A stretch of 64,000 nt of DNA from Erythrobacter litoralis HTCC2594. Its GTDB lineage: Bacteria > Pseudomonadota > Alphaproteobacteria > Sphingomonadales > Sphingomonadaceae. The translations under genes and the position numbers were made by a program. The notes under the pieces were generated by a model. The model did not search any database and was not told the DNA's origin. It saw only the letters and a list, made by a program, of their open reading frames with translations. The stretch lies in assembly GCF_000013005.1 (NCBI RefSeq), contig NC_007722.1:935501-999500 (forward strand), written 5' to 3'. Positions 8,540 to 16,170 of this stretch are shown in pieces (position 1 is the first letter of the stretch; each line of letters opens with the position of its first letter).

Positions 8540-9892
8540 TCAGCCGGAGGCGTTTGTCCACGCCCCCATAGAGCCCAGATAGATATCGAGGTGCTCGAAA
8601 CCCTTGCTGGCCAGCCAACCCGCCGCAACGCTCGCCCGCATGCCGCTCGCGCACATCAGCGTGTAGTGGCGGTCGCGGTCGAGCTCTTCCCACCGCGTGT
8701 TGAGCTCACCGACATAGATATGTCCTGAGCCGTCGATGCTTGCTTCTTGCCGTTCGTCCGCGTCGCGCACGTCGAGCAAGGTCCACTCGCCGCTGTCTTG
8801 ATCGAGCCTGCGCGCGACTTCCTCGGTGCCAATCATGGGAATGCTGCGCATCGCTTTGCCCTGTGCGGCGGCTGGAACCACGCCGACATAGCCGCCCACA
8901 ACATTATCGAGACCGATGCGCACCAGATGGGCCATGGCCTGGGCTAGCTGGCCTTCCTCGGAAGCAATGAGGGCGATCCTGTCGCCTTCACCGAGGAACC
9001 ATCCGGCAAAGGCCGGTATCATTCCAACCGGAAGGCACATGGCACCCGGCAGATGGCCGGCAGCGTAGGCGAGCGGCTCGCGCACATCGACCAGGTGATC
9101 GGCGCCGCTCTCGCTAAGGTCTTCCAGCCCCAGACGCCTTGGCCGCATGACGCGCGGCGCGGCATCGGACCCTGCAAGGTTGAGCCGCTCCATCAGCCGG
9201 AAATAGGGCGGCTGGTAGTGGTGCTCTGCTACCTTCGCCTCGATGAACTCGTCGCGGTCGGAGATGCGCAGGCGCGGGTTGTTGCGCCGCTCGTGGCCGA
9301 TTGTCGAGAATTCCCGGTCCGCCATTCCCGACCCGCAGACCGAGCCCGCACCATGCGCCGGGTAGATAATCGCCTGATCGCCGAGGCCGCAAAGTTTCTG
9401 CAGGGAGTCGAATAGAAGGCCCGCGACTTCTTCCTTGCGCTCGGGATAGAAATCGGTGCGCCCGACATCGCCGACGAACAGGGCATCGCCGGTAAAGACG
9501 CCGACCGGCCCCTCGGAATATTCGCTGTCATGGATGACGAAAGCGAGATGATCGTCGGTGTGTCCAGGTGTTTCAAGCACTTCGATCTTCAATTGACCCA
9601 GCTCGAAACAATCGCCTTCGCGCGCGGTCCTGGCAAAGATGACTTCGCCTGCCGCGTTGGGCCCGTGATAGACCGTGGCTCCTGTCAAATTGGCCAAGAT
9701 CGGCGAGCCGCTGAGCAGATCCTCATTGCGATGGGTTTCGAAGATATGCGTTATCTCCAGCCCTTCGGCCCGGGCCTTTTCGACATAGACCTCGCAGTCC
9801 CGGCGCGGATCGATGACCGCTGCCTTTCCGCCCGAGCCGATGATGTAGGAAAGGTGTGAGAGACCGGGGGTTTTGATTTTCTCCAGAAACAT
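8540..9892 (-). CDS. CstB-like metallo-beta-lactamase/rhodanese fusion with altered metal motif
   Basis: 450-residue cytoplasmic fusion resembling Staphylococcus CstB, a persulfide dioxygenase-sulfurtransferase. Residues ~1-250 are a metallo-beta-lactamase fold (GHTDDHLAF, GDALFVGDVGRTDF, YPAHGAGSVCG). Two rhodanese domains follow: the first (VDVREPLAYAAGHLPGA) has no active Cys, while the second ends in LMCASGMRASVAAGWL with an intact CX4R-type loop. The first metal motif reads THRNEDLLSG instead of HxHxDH, so two usual metal ligands are replaced by Asn and Leu. The start at 9892 is preferred over 9916 because AAGGAAG lies 8 nt before it. It is on the opposite strand to the other dioxygenase and has its own inverted repeat upstream. 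Confidence 0.85.
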   Translation of the reverse strand: MFLEKIKTPGLSHLSYIIGSGGKAAVIDPRRDCEVYVEKARAEGLEITHIFETHRNEDLLSGSPILANLTGATVYHGPNAAGEVIFARTAREGDCFELGQLKIEVLETPGHTDDHLAFVIHDSEYSEGPVGVFTGDALFVGDVGRTDFYPERKEEVAGLLFDSLQKLCGLGDQAIIYPAHGAGSVCGSGMADREFSTIGHERRNNPRLRISDRDEFIEAKVAEHHYQPPYFRLMERLNLAGSDAAPRVMRPRRLGLEDLSESGADHLVDVREPLAYAAGHLPGAMCLPVGMIPAFAGWFLGEGDRIALIASEEGQLAQAMAHLVRIGLDNVVGGYVGVVPAAAQGKAMRSIPMIGTEEVARRLDQDSGEWTLLDVRDADERQEASIDGSGHIYVGELNTRWEELDRDRHYTLMCASGMRASVAAGWLASKGFEHLDIYLGSMGAWTNASG

Positions 9893-9918
9893 GCGACTTC
9901 CTTGTCTGTTGCTCAAAG

Positions 9919-9944
9919 TCTGTAACGTTCGGGCTCGTTACAGA
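9919..9944. promoter_or_regulatory. 9-bp inverted repeat upstream of the CstB-like gene (operator candidate)
   Basis: TCTGTAACG and CGTTACAGA form perfect 9-bp arms around an 8-nt spacer, ending 27 nt upstream of the CstB-like start codon. A further half-site-like TGTTACGA follows at 9953-9960. The dyad has no T-tract in the direction of transcription, so an operator is likelier than a terminator. The binding protein is unknown; the site does not resemble the GCATATATGC palindrome at 6474. Confidence 0.5.
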
Positions 9945-9963
9945 TTGAAAAATGTTACGACGT

Positions 9964-10668
9964 TTAATCGATCCCGAGTTCGGCCTTGATGGCGGCAGGA
10001 CTTTCGAAACGTTCGGCTTCGGGCCTGCCGATGGCAGGCTTTGCGTTGATCCAGGTATCTTCGCACACGAATTCAAGCAGGCTCGCCGCTAGATCAGCAT
10101 GACGGCAGCGGAAACAGCCTTCTGCCAAGCGTTCGTCCGTAATGACGGCATCGCCGGTGTAAGGCTCATCCAGCAGCCAGCCCGGCCGTGCGGCCGTCCA
10201 TTTGGTGCCTTGGGCGTCGCTGAGCATCGCTTCCATGGCGCGCATCTGCTCGAGTATATTGAACAATGCAGGCTTGGCGGTGAGCTCAAACCAGGCCGGG
10301 ACGCTCGACTGATGTTCGACAAAGGCAGCGGAGATCACGGCAATGCGGTCGATCTTCGTCTGTGCCATCGCCCCGAGCAGGTTGCGCGTGCCATCGGTAT
10401 AAAGCGGCGGTGGATCGATCGCATTGCCCGGACCAAAAGCGACACCGAGGGTCGAGATAACCGCGCGGCAGCCATCGAGATCGCCAGCGAAATCGTCCGA
10501 CAGCACATCGCATTCGATATATTCGAAGTCGCCCACCCGCTCGTCTGGTCCGGGCACCGTGTGTTCGAAGGCGCGGATCGGTATGTCCCGGGCAAGGGCA
10601 TGCCTCAGTAGCTCGGTGCCGGTCTTCCCGCCTGCGCCGAAGACAGCGATGGGCCTCGTATCGGTCAT
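9964..10668 (-). CDS. NAD(P)-binding Rossmann-fold protein (atypical SDR/NmrA-like)
   Basis: 234-residue protein with an N-terminal Rossmann nucleotide-binding loop, VFGAGGKTGTELL, of the atypical short-chain dehydrogenase (NAD(P)H-binding, YwnB/NmrA-like) type. Later conserved points are VISTLG, RIAVISAAFV and the W-T-x-x-R-P-G-W-L stretch typical of these proteins. No classical YxxxK catalytic pair is evident, so redox sensing or quinone/flavin-type reduction is as possible as a dehydrogenase activity. AGGAACAAGCAG precedes the ATG. It is separated from its neighbours by a hairpin on one side and an inverted repeat on the other, so it is probably transcribed alone. Substrate unknown. Confidence 0.75.
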   Translation of the reverse strand: MTDTRPIAVFGAGGKTGTELLRHALARDIPIRAFEHTVPGPDERVGDFEYIECDVLSDDFAGDLDGCRAVISTLGVAFGPGNAIDPPPLYTDGTRNLLGAMAQTKIDRIAVISAAFVEHQSSVPAWFELTAKPALFNILEQMRAMEAMLSDAQGTKWTAARPGWLLDEPYTGDAVITDERLAEGCFRCRHADLAASLLEFVCEDTWINAKPAIGRPEAERFESPAAIKAELGID

Positions 10669-10716
10669 CTGCTTGTTCCTGTTAAAACTGGTGAGGGCGA
10701 CGAAGGGCGGAGGCGC

Positions 10717-10753
10717 GGGCGCATGGGGTAACCGACGGCCCGCCCATGCGCCC
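10717..10753. terminator. Strong hairpin at the end of the 14.4-10.8 kb operon
   Basis: GGGCGCATGGG and CCCATGCGCCC form a perfect 11-bp GC-rich stem with a 15-nt loop. It sits 9 nt after the stop of the minus-strand lipoprotein gene and before the next minus-strand gene. No T-run follows, so it may be a Rho-assisted terminator or an mRNA-stabilising 3' end. Confidence 0.55.
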
Positions 10754-10761
10754 TGCCAGTA

Positions 10762-11250
10762 TCAGGCTCCCTCGGCTGGACAGGTGGTATAGCCCCAAAA
10801 GCCAAACTCATCCTTGGCTCTTGGCGCTGCCACGATCATCTCCTGCATCTGCAGGCTCGCATCGCCTTCATCATCCAGCATGCGGGTTCTGATCCGAAGC
10901 TCACCGTTCGAATAGCTGCCGGGGCCATCGGCAGTGACGGGGATCAATTTGCCATTGATCTTGATTGCTCCGCCCCCGTCGCCGTCATAGACAAATGAGG
11001 GAAAGGCCACTTCGGTCAGGCGGAACTGGCAGGCCTGTCCTGCGCCCAGAGCAGCAAGGTCCGCGTCATTCATGGTCCCGGGAAGCATCAGGCCTGAGTC
11101 AACATTTGCCAGTGCACTGGCCGCATCCTCGATCGGCGCGGCAGTGGCAGGCGGGTCGAGCTGGGCTTCGCGGTCGTTGCCCGGAGCGGTGTTCGAATTG
11201 CAGGCGGCAAGCGGTAGCGCGATGAGCGCCGTGAAAGCTATCTTGTTCAT
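10762..11250 (-). CDS. Exported lipoprotein of unknown function
   Basis: 162-residue lipoprotein: the signal MNKIAFTALIALPLAAC ends in a lipobox with Cys at residue 17, then a low-complexity linker rich in Pro/Ala/Asp. The C-terminal part (GQACQFRLTEVAFPSFVYD...GGAIKINGKLIPV...GSYSNGELRIRTRML, ending WGYTTCPAEGA) looks like a small beta-rich domain with two Cys. Pfam family not recognised. The start codon overlaps the stop of the DUF305 gene by 4 nt (ATGA), with GAGGAG upstream, so it is translationally coupled as the last gene of the permease-to-lipoprotein operon. Its place in a probable ECF regulon suggests a cell-envelope stress role. Confidence 0.75.
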   Translation of the reverse strand: MNKIAFTALIALPLAACNSNTAPGNDREAQLDPPATAAPIEDAASALANVDSGLMLPGTMNDADLAALGAGQACQFRLTEVAFPSFVYDGDGGGAIKINGKLIPVTADGPGSYSNGELRIRTRMLDDEGDASLQMQEMIVAAPRAKDEFGFWGYTTCPAEGA

Positions 11251-11774
11251 GGCTGCATCTCCTCGGGCAGGCGTTCTTCGGTCCGAGGACCGTTCTGCTC
11301 GATATCGTCGATGAGATATTTCATCTCGGCGATTTCGCGGCGCTGGGCGACGATGATGGCCTGCGCGAGTTCGCGCACGCGAGGATCCTTCAGGCTCGCG
11401 CGTTCGCTGGTCATGATCGCGATCGAGTGGTGCGGGATCATCGCTGCCATATATTCGGTATCGTCGACGGTGGTCTGGCTGCGCACCAGCCACAGCGCGA
11501 GGGCGAACACGAAGGCGCCGACGCCCAGAATAATGAAGTTCTTGGTCCGGTCCTTGTACATGCCCCACATGAAGAGCAGCATGACAACCATCATCATCGC
11601 GCCCATGACAAACATCATCCAGAAGCGCGTTTCGCTCCAGAAAAGATCATCGACGGTAAAGGTGTTGGCATACATCAGGAAGAACATGATCACGGTCGAG
11701 GTCGACACCATGGCCATGAATCGCCAGTAGCTGCCGCCCCCTCCCTTGTCCGAGTGGGTCGTCTTTTCAGTCAT
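11247..11774 (-). CDS. Membrane protein with C-terminal DUF305 domain
   Basis: 175-residue protein with three to four membrane helices (FMAMVSTSTVIMFFLMYANTF, MMFVMGAMMMVVMLLFMWGMY, FIILGVGAFVFALALWLV) and a DUF305 domain after residue ~105. That domain shows the typical EYMAAMIPHHSIAIMTSERA motif, whose His pair and Met residues suggest metal binding. DUF305 proteins are frequent in copper and silver resistance loci. The start at 11774 follows AAAGGAGAAAAAGC. It overlaps both neighbours by 4 nt (ATGA at each end). The Met-rich helix 2-3 region is unusual (ten Met within about 30 residues). Confidence 0.88.
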   Translation of the reverse strand: MTEKTTHSDKGGGGSYWRFMAMVSTSTVIMFFLMYANTFTVDDLFWSETRFWMMFVMGAMMMVVMLLFMWGMYKDRTKNFIILGVGAFVFALALWLVRSQTTVDDTEYMAAMIPHHSIAIMTSERASLKDPRVRELAQAIIVAQRREIAEMKYLIDDIEQNGPRTEERLPEEMQP

Positions 11775-12184
11775 GCTTTTTCTCCTTTGTGCATCATGGT
11801 CCAGAATAGCTGCGCCGAGCAGCTGATGAGAGCGAAGCCGGTGAGGGCCTCGACGCCGGCCAGGACTCTCAGGTGCTCGGTCGGATAAATGTCGCCCAGG
11901 CCCAGTGTGGTCACGTTGATGAGCGAGAAATAGAAGTAGTCCATCCAGTCCATGGAAGGCGCCTTGTCGAAACCTCCCAGGCCCCATTGCGCGCCCAGCC
12001 AGAAACCTGCGGCAAAAAGGATCGCCACGAGGAAATGCGACGCGAGCACGAGCAGCGAAACGGCAAGCTTTGCCTGCGTATCGCGGCGCCGGTCGAGAAG
12101 CCGGTGACCGACACCCAGAATGGCAAGGTGCGAAGCGACAGCCGAGAGGAACAGAAAGACGGAGAGAAGGAGCGCGGTGATCAT
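11771..12184 (-). CDS. Two-helix ion-channel (Ion_trans_2-like) protein
   Basis: 137-residue membrane protein with N-terminal helix ITALLLSVFLFLSAVASHLAILGVG, a second helix, and a pore-type segment FYFSLINVTTLGLGDIYP before the last helix. TLGLGD resembles the potassium filter TVGYGD with changed residues, as in the small Ion_trans_2 family. Potassium selectivity is therefore not certain. The start at 12184 overlaps the upstream stop as ATGA, and its own stop overlaps the DUF305 start, so it is tightly coupled in the middle of a five-gene operon. A role in ion balance under metal stress is inference from context. Confidence 0.8.
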   Translation of the reverse strand: MITALLLSVFLFLSAVASHLAILGVGHRLLDRRRDTQAKLAVSLLVLASHFLVAILFAAGFWLGAQWGLGGFDKAPSMDWMDYFYFSLINVTTLGLGDIYPTEHLRVLAGVEALTGFALISCSAQLFWTMMHKGEKA

Positions 12185-12930
12185 GCGAGAAGCTTCGCGC
12201 CCATCCACAGACCCATTCCGATCATGAACAGATTTTCGGTCAGCGAGACAAAGCCGAGCGGCACATTGCTGCTGCCGCCCACGCAGGCGCATTTAAGCTC
12301 GCGCTTGTCGATGTAGACAGCCTTGAAGACGCTGACAGCGCCGACTGTGCCGATGAACAATGCCAGCGGGGCCGAGAGCCAGGTCAGCGCGCCCGCGGTC
12401 ATGAGAATGCCGGCAGCGGCTTCGCCGAACGGGTAGACGAAGCCATAGGGCACCCAGCGCCGTGCGAGCAGGTCGTAGTTGAGGAACATCGTCGAGAAAC
12501 TGCGCACGTCCTGAAGCTTCTGAACGGCGAGCAGGGTCATCGACAGGCTCACGAACCATTCTGCGGCCCGGACAGTGAAGAGGTCGTCAAAAAACGCCCA
12601 GCTCAGCCCTAGCGCGAGCAGCAGCGCGACCGCGAAAATCGCAATGACCGGCTGATAGCTGGTCTCGCCTTCCTCTGGCTGCGAACGACTCTTGCCGAAG
12701 AACTCGCGGACATCGTCATAGCCGCCAATGCGCTTGTCTTCGATAAAGGTCTGCGGGGTGGTCTCGACGTTGTGCTTGTCCTTGAATGCGTCGGTTTCCT
12801 CCCTGCTGGTCAGGTGATGATCCTCGACCTCGAAGCCTTGCCGTGTGAGGAGATCGACCGTCTTGATGCCATAGGGACAGACATGGTCCTCCATGACCAT
12901 ACGGTAGACCGCCGCTGTTCGGGTCGTCAT
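12181..12930 (-). CDS. Glutaredoxin-MauE/DoxX-like membrane fusion
   Basis: 249-residue fusion. Residues ~1-85 are a glutaredoxin-like domain with CPYG active motif (EDHVCPYGIKTVDLL) and the TTPQTFIEDKRIGGYDD signature of the glutathione/cis-Pro side. Residues ~95-249 are four helices of the MauE/methylamine-utilisation type with the pair CAC (ELKCACVGGSSNVPLGFVSLTEN). MauE-like proteins move disulfides across the membrane, so the fusion may pass thiol electrons to the periplasm. ATG 12930 is preferred because TGGAG lies 6 nt before it; ATG 12942 is the alternative. The stop overlaps the ion-channel start by 4 nt. The gap to the upstream permease is 112 nt with no ECF-type promoter, so it is probably in the same operon. 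Confidence 0.85.
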   Translation of the reverse strand: MTTRTAAVYRMVMEDHVCPYGIKTVDLLTRQGFEVEDHHLTSREETDAFKDKHNVETTPQTFIEDKRIGGYDDVREFFGKSRSQPEEGETSYQPVIAIFAVALLLALGLSWAFFDDLFTVRAAEWFVSLSMTLLAVQKLQDVRSFSTMFLNYDLLARRWVPYGFVYPFGEAAAGILMTAGALTWLSAPLALFIGTVGAVSVFKAVYIDKRELKCACVGGSSNVPLGFVSLTENLFMIGMGLWMGAKLLA

Positions 12931-13042
12931 GAATCGCTCCATCTGTTTTGCCTGACGTTTCTCGTGCTCAACGCCGGTTTTCGGTGAACGGTTTCGAAAA
13001 AGCCCGGCGTAAAAGCGGCAAAGCTGGTTGAAGAAGGTGCCA

Positions 13043-14395
13043 TCACCTTTTCTCTCCTGACCCATCATCTTCAGGAGATGCGGGCGCTTCGGAATTGCGC
13101 GAGAGGTAGATCCATTCTCCCACGAAGACTGCGACGATGCCGATCGCCGCGTAGGCGACAACGGCAGGATCGCTGCGCAATTTGGCCGCGGTAAAGGCTG
13201 CGAGGACCACGCCATCTGCCGCGAGCGCTGTCAGAAGTATTGTTGCGCGCGCGCCGACTTCCTTGCGCAGGTGGCGCAGGACGCCCCAGTGAACCAGCAT
13301 ATCCATGACGAGGTAGAAGAAGGCGCCCAGCGAGGCGATCCTTGACAGATCGAACAGGACCGCAAGCGTCCCGGCAATGACCACCGTATAGACCAGCATG
13401 TGGCTGCGAATCCCGCCGCTCATGCCGAAATGGCTGTGCGGGATCATCTTCATGTCGGTCAGCATCGCAAGCATGCGCGACACGGCAAATACGCTCGCTA
13501 TCACGCCCGAAGTGGTGGCGGCGATCGCGATCGCCACGGTGAAATAGAAGCCCAGTTCTCCCAGCGCCGGACGCGCCGCAGCCGCGAGCGAATAATCGCG
13601 CGCCTCGACGATCTCGGATATGCTCAGGCTCGAACCCACCGCCACTGCGACAAGCAGATAGATCACGATGCAGACGGCTATCGAGATCATGATGGTTCGG
13701 CCGACATTCTTGTGCGGGTCAACGATTTCGCCGCCGCTATTGGTAATCGTGGTGAAGCCTTTGAAGGCGAGGATCGAGAAAGCAACCGAGGCGAGCAGGG
13801 CTTCTGCATTGGTCAGCGAAACGGACTGCGAAAATGCGCCTGATGAAAATCCGCTGGCCCAGATCGCCGCGACTGCGAACAGCGCGATACCGCCGATCTT
13901 GATGGCGGACATGATGAGCGAGAAGCCGCTTACCGACTTGTTGCCCGCTGCATTGACGAGATAGGCGAAGATGATGAGTGCAAGCGCTGCCAGCGAAACG
14001 AGCCACCCGCTGCTTTCGAGGCCAAACGGGCGCAGCGCGTAAGTCGCAAAGGTGCGGGCCACGAGGCTTTCATTGATGACCATCGACAGAGCCATCAGGA
14101 GCGATGCCGACGCGGCAATGACGCCGGGTCCGTAGGCCTTCTGCAAGATCATCGCGATGCCGCCCGAAGACGGCCATTTGTTCGACATCTTGATATAGCT
14201 GTAGGCCGCCAGCGAAGTTACCAGCGCGCCGGCGATGAAAGACAGGGGGAAGAGCGGACCGGCGAGCTCGGCGATCTGCCCGGTCAGCGCGAATATGCCG
14301 GCACCGATCATGACGCCGGTACCCATCGCAACGCCGCCCAGCAGGGTTATCGAGCCAGCCGTTTCGCTTTGATTCTCGTGCTCATGGTCTTGCAA
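13043..14395 (-). CDS. APC-superfamily amino-acid permease
   Basis: 450-residue transporter with about 12 helices of the APC superfamily. The first helix GVAMGTGVMIGAGIFALTG carries the conserved G-[AS]-G-I-F substrate loop, and the region SILAFKGFTTITNSGGEIVDPHKNVGRTI matches the amino-acid permease consensus. The start is TTG at 14395 with AGGGG about 8 nt upstream; no in-frame ATG precedes it. It lies about 50 nt downstream of an ECF-type promoter element and is the first gene of a five-gene run ending at 10762. Substrate unknown; import of a Cys/His-type metal ligand or antiport of an amine is speculative. Permeases are not usual members of metal-stress regulons. Confidence 0.87.
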   Translation of the reverse strand: MQDHEHENQSETAGSITLLGGVAMGTGVMIGAGIFALTGQIAELAGPLFPLSFIAGALVTSLAAYSYIKMSNKWPSSGGIAMILQKAYGPGVIAASASLLMALSMVINESLVARTFATYALRPFGLESSGWLVSLAALALIIFAYLVNAAGNKSVSGFSLIMSAIKIGGIALFAVAAIWASGFSSGAFSQSVSLTNAEALLASVAFSILAFKGFTTITNSGGEIVDPHKNVGRTIMISIAVCIVIYLLVAVAVGSSLSISEIVEARDYSLAAAARPALGELGFYFTVAIAIAATTSGVIASVFAVSRMLAMLTDMKMIPHSHFGMSGGIRSHMLVYTVVIAGTLAVLFDLSRIASLGAFFYLVMDMLVHWGVLRHLRKEVGARATILLTALAADGVVLAAFTAAKLRSDPAVVAYAAIGIVAVFVGEWIYLSRNSEAPASPEDDGSGEKR

Positions 14396-14445
14396 GACTT
14401 TCCCCTGTCGATGGTCTCCCGTGAAAGAAAGATTATGTCGACCAG

Positions 14446-14472
14446 TACGTTCGCCCTTGCCGCGTCCCTCAA
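14446..14472 (-). promoter_or_regulatory. ECF-type promoter (element 3) for the permease operon
   Basis: Reading the minus strand: TTGAGGG (14472-14466), 16-nt spacer, CGTA (14449-14446). Four other copies with identical spacing occur in this region. The -10-like part is about 50 nt from the TTG start of the permease. Confidence 0.75.
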
Positions 14473-14607
14473 AAAACTTTCAGGACAAAGCCGGAGAGTT
14501 GCGTTTTGCTCGGGGCGCTCGAGCAAATTGCGGCCTAAAGCGGACTGCCTGCGCGACCGAAAAACGCTCCGCGAGTTTCAAGGCAAGCGGCCATCGCCGC
14601 CGATCTG

Positions 14608-14883
14608 CTACGTCCTGAATCGGTTCCGGAAAAATCGCAGCATTGGCACCCCAATGATCGCGATGTACCAACCGTACAAAAAGCTGCCGAGAGCGCCTGC
14701 CAGAAAGCCCGAGATGGTCAGCCATTCGAACCCGGGAAGCAGCGGCGCCCACGCTTCGTGCATGTGCGCCTGTTCGAGCGCGAGCAGGCCGAAACCGATG
14801 CAGATCAGGTAGCTGAAAAGCAGGAAGAGGCTGAGTGTCCAGCCCCATATCAGTATTGAGGTTTTGACCGAATAGTCCGACAT
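14608..14883 (-). CDS. DUF5676-type small membrane protein
   Basis: 91-residue protein with two long helices (LIWGWTLSLFLLFSYLICIGFGLL and ISGFLAGALGSFLYGWYIAIIGV) separated by an acidic/aromatic loop MHEAWAPLLPGFEWLT. The pattern LSLFLxxSYxxCxGF, the LLPGF loop and the YGWYxAxI end match the DUF5676 family, often found with copper and mercury genes. ATG 14883 follows ACGGAGGACC. It is 44 nt downstream of the DUF411 gene on the same strand, so it probably belongs to the methyltransferase-DUF411 operon. Function unknown. Confidence 0.82.
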   Translation of the reverse strand: MSDYSVKTSILIWGWTLSLFLLFSYLICIGFGLLALEQAHMHEAWAPLLPGFEWLTISGFLAGALGSFLYGWYIAIIGVPMLRFFRNRFRT

Positions 14884-14927
14884 GATGGTCCTCCGTTAGA
14901 GTTGGCGCGAAAATGGCTTGTCCATAG

Positions 14928-15395
14928 TCACGGGTAGGATGCGAACACGCTCCGCCCGCCTGGGCCGAAGGCGATGACATCATAGGGCTGCACCTGCTCT
15001 CCGACTTCCATTCCGGGCGAGCCAAGCGGCATTCCGGGCACAGCCAGGCCAGCAACGCCTTCGGGGCGTTCGCGCAATAGCTTCGCGACGGCATCGGCCG
15101 GCACGTGGCCTTCGATGATATAGCCATCGACTTCCATCGTGTGACACGACCACAGATCCTGTGGCACACCCTTGGCTGTCTTGAGCGCAGCCATGTCGTC
15201 GGTGTCGACCGAGGCGACCTCTGCTTCGAGCCCATGTTCGACGTGACCGGCCCAGCTGAGACAGCAGCCGCATCCTGCGTCGCGGAACATCGTGTAGGTC
15301 GCGGCCTGCGCTGCATTCGAGCAGGCTGCAAGGGCGAGGAGGAGCGAGGCCGCCAGCGAACGGCGTAGCGGTCTCGAATCTTTCGTGAGGTTCAT
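14928..15395 (-). CDS. DUF411 periplasmic metal-binding lipoprotein
   Basis: 155-residue exported protein of the DUF411 family, found in copper and silver resistance loci. The signal RRSLAASLLLALAAC ends in a lipobox. The mature domain has RDAGCGCCLSWAGHVE (CxCC metal site), the GVPQDLWSCHTMEVDGYIIEGHVPA block with CHT, and the Met/Pro-rich AVPGMPLGSPGME motif, all diagnostic of the family. The start ATG at 15395 overlaps the stop of the methyltransferase gene (ATGA), so it is coupled to it and sits under the minus-strand ECF-type promoter. It presumably binds copper in the periplasm; no biochemical role is established for certain. Confidence 0.9.
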   Translation of the reverse strand: MNLTKDSRPLRRSLAASLLLALAACSNAAQAATYTMFRDAGCGCCLSWAGHVEHGLEAEVASVDTDDMAALKTAKGVPQDLWSCHTMEVDGYIIEGHVPADAVAKLLRERPEGVAGLAVPGMPLGSPGMEVGEQVQPYDVIAFGPGGRSVFASYP

Positions 15396-16078
15396 TGGAC
15401 ATTGCCTTTCTTGATGCCGCGCCAGAGAGAAATGGTTCCGGTCGCGGTATGGATACGATCGAGCAATTCGGCGTCTGCGAAAATCTCGGCGAGCAATTTC
15501 TCGACGGCTCCGTCGGCGCTCGGCTGGGTGTCCTTCACGCCGTCGAGAAGCTGAACGCTCGAACGGAACAGCGCGCGCATGACTGGAGCATCCTGCCCCA
15601 TATAGTCGGCAATCAGCGCCATGCCCCCGGGGGCCAGAAGGTTCTCGATCTGCTCGAGGATCGCGCGTTTTTGCGAAACGGGCACCTGGTGAAGGACGAG
15701 ACTGCTGACGATCTTATCTGGTTGCCAGCCGTCGGAAAGCTCGAGACTGTCAAGAAAGCCGTTGTGCCACCGGACCATATCGACTCCGGCACCGAATTTG
15801 CGCTGCGCGATCGCCAGCGCGGCGGGGTCTGGCTCAACGCCGATGAAGCCGGCTTCGGGACAGCTGGCCATCAGCGCTCTGAGCAAGGTCCCGGTGCCGC
15901 ACCCGACATCGATGACCTTGTCGCCCGGCACCAATACGGCCTCTTCGACGATCGCGCGGCGCCACCGGCTCTCGCGCGTAAAGATTGCGATCGCGCGGTC
16001 ATAGAACGGCGTGAGCCAGCTTTTGCCCAGCGGCGGAGTGAACTCGCGTTCTTTTGACGGAACTGCCGCGCTTTTCAT
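15392..16078 (-). CDS. Class I SAM-dependent methyltransferase
   Basis: 228-residue cytoplasmic methyltransferase with motif I VIDVGCGTGTLL (~residues 54-65), an acidic end of beta-2 (GVEPDPAALAIAQRKF), motif DKIVSSLVLHQVP and LAPGGMALIADYMGQ. No arsenite-binding Cys set is visible, so it is not an ArsM. The closest general type is the ubiquinone/menaquinone-like Methyltransf_11/25 group; the substrate is unknown. GGGAG precedes the ATG by 8 nt. It is the first gene behind a minus-strand TTGAGGG-N16-CGTA promoter, back to back with the sigma operon, and overlaps the DUF411 gene by 4 nt. Confidence 0.85.
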   Translation of the reverse strand: MKSAAVPSKEREFTPPLGKSWLTPFYDRAIAIFTRESRWRRAIVEEAVLVPGDKVIDVGCGTGTLLRALMASCPEAGFIGVEPDPAALAIAQRKFGAGVDMVRWHNGFLDSLELSDGWQPDKIVSSLVLHQVPVSQKRAILEQIENLLAPGGMALIADYMGQDAPVMRALFRSSVQLLDGVKDTQPSADGAVEKLLAEIFADAELLDRIHTATGTISLWRGIKKGNVQ

Positions 16079-16134
16079 GCCATGGCTCCCATTCGACGCT
16101 GGTACATACCGCTGTTGCTACAGTTATCTCCTCT

Positions 16135-16161
16135 TACGCGTCGCCAACCCGCAGCCCTCAA
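16135..16161 (-). promoter_or_regulatory. ECF-type promoter (element 4) for the methyltransferase-DUF411 operon
   Basis: On the minus strand TTGAGGG (16161-16155), 16-nt spacer, CGTA (16138-16135). It is 57 nt from the methyltransferase start. Its -35-like part and that of the divergent sigma-operon promoter are mirror images 9 nt apart. Confidence 0.78.
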
Positions 16162-16170
16162 AAAAGAAAC

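Noticed and set aside
15392..16078. Arsenite methyltransferase ArsM
   Set aside because: The conserved cysteines that bind arsenic are missing; only two Cys are present (GCGTG and SCPE).
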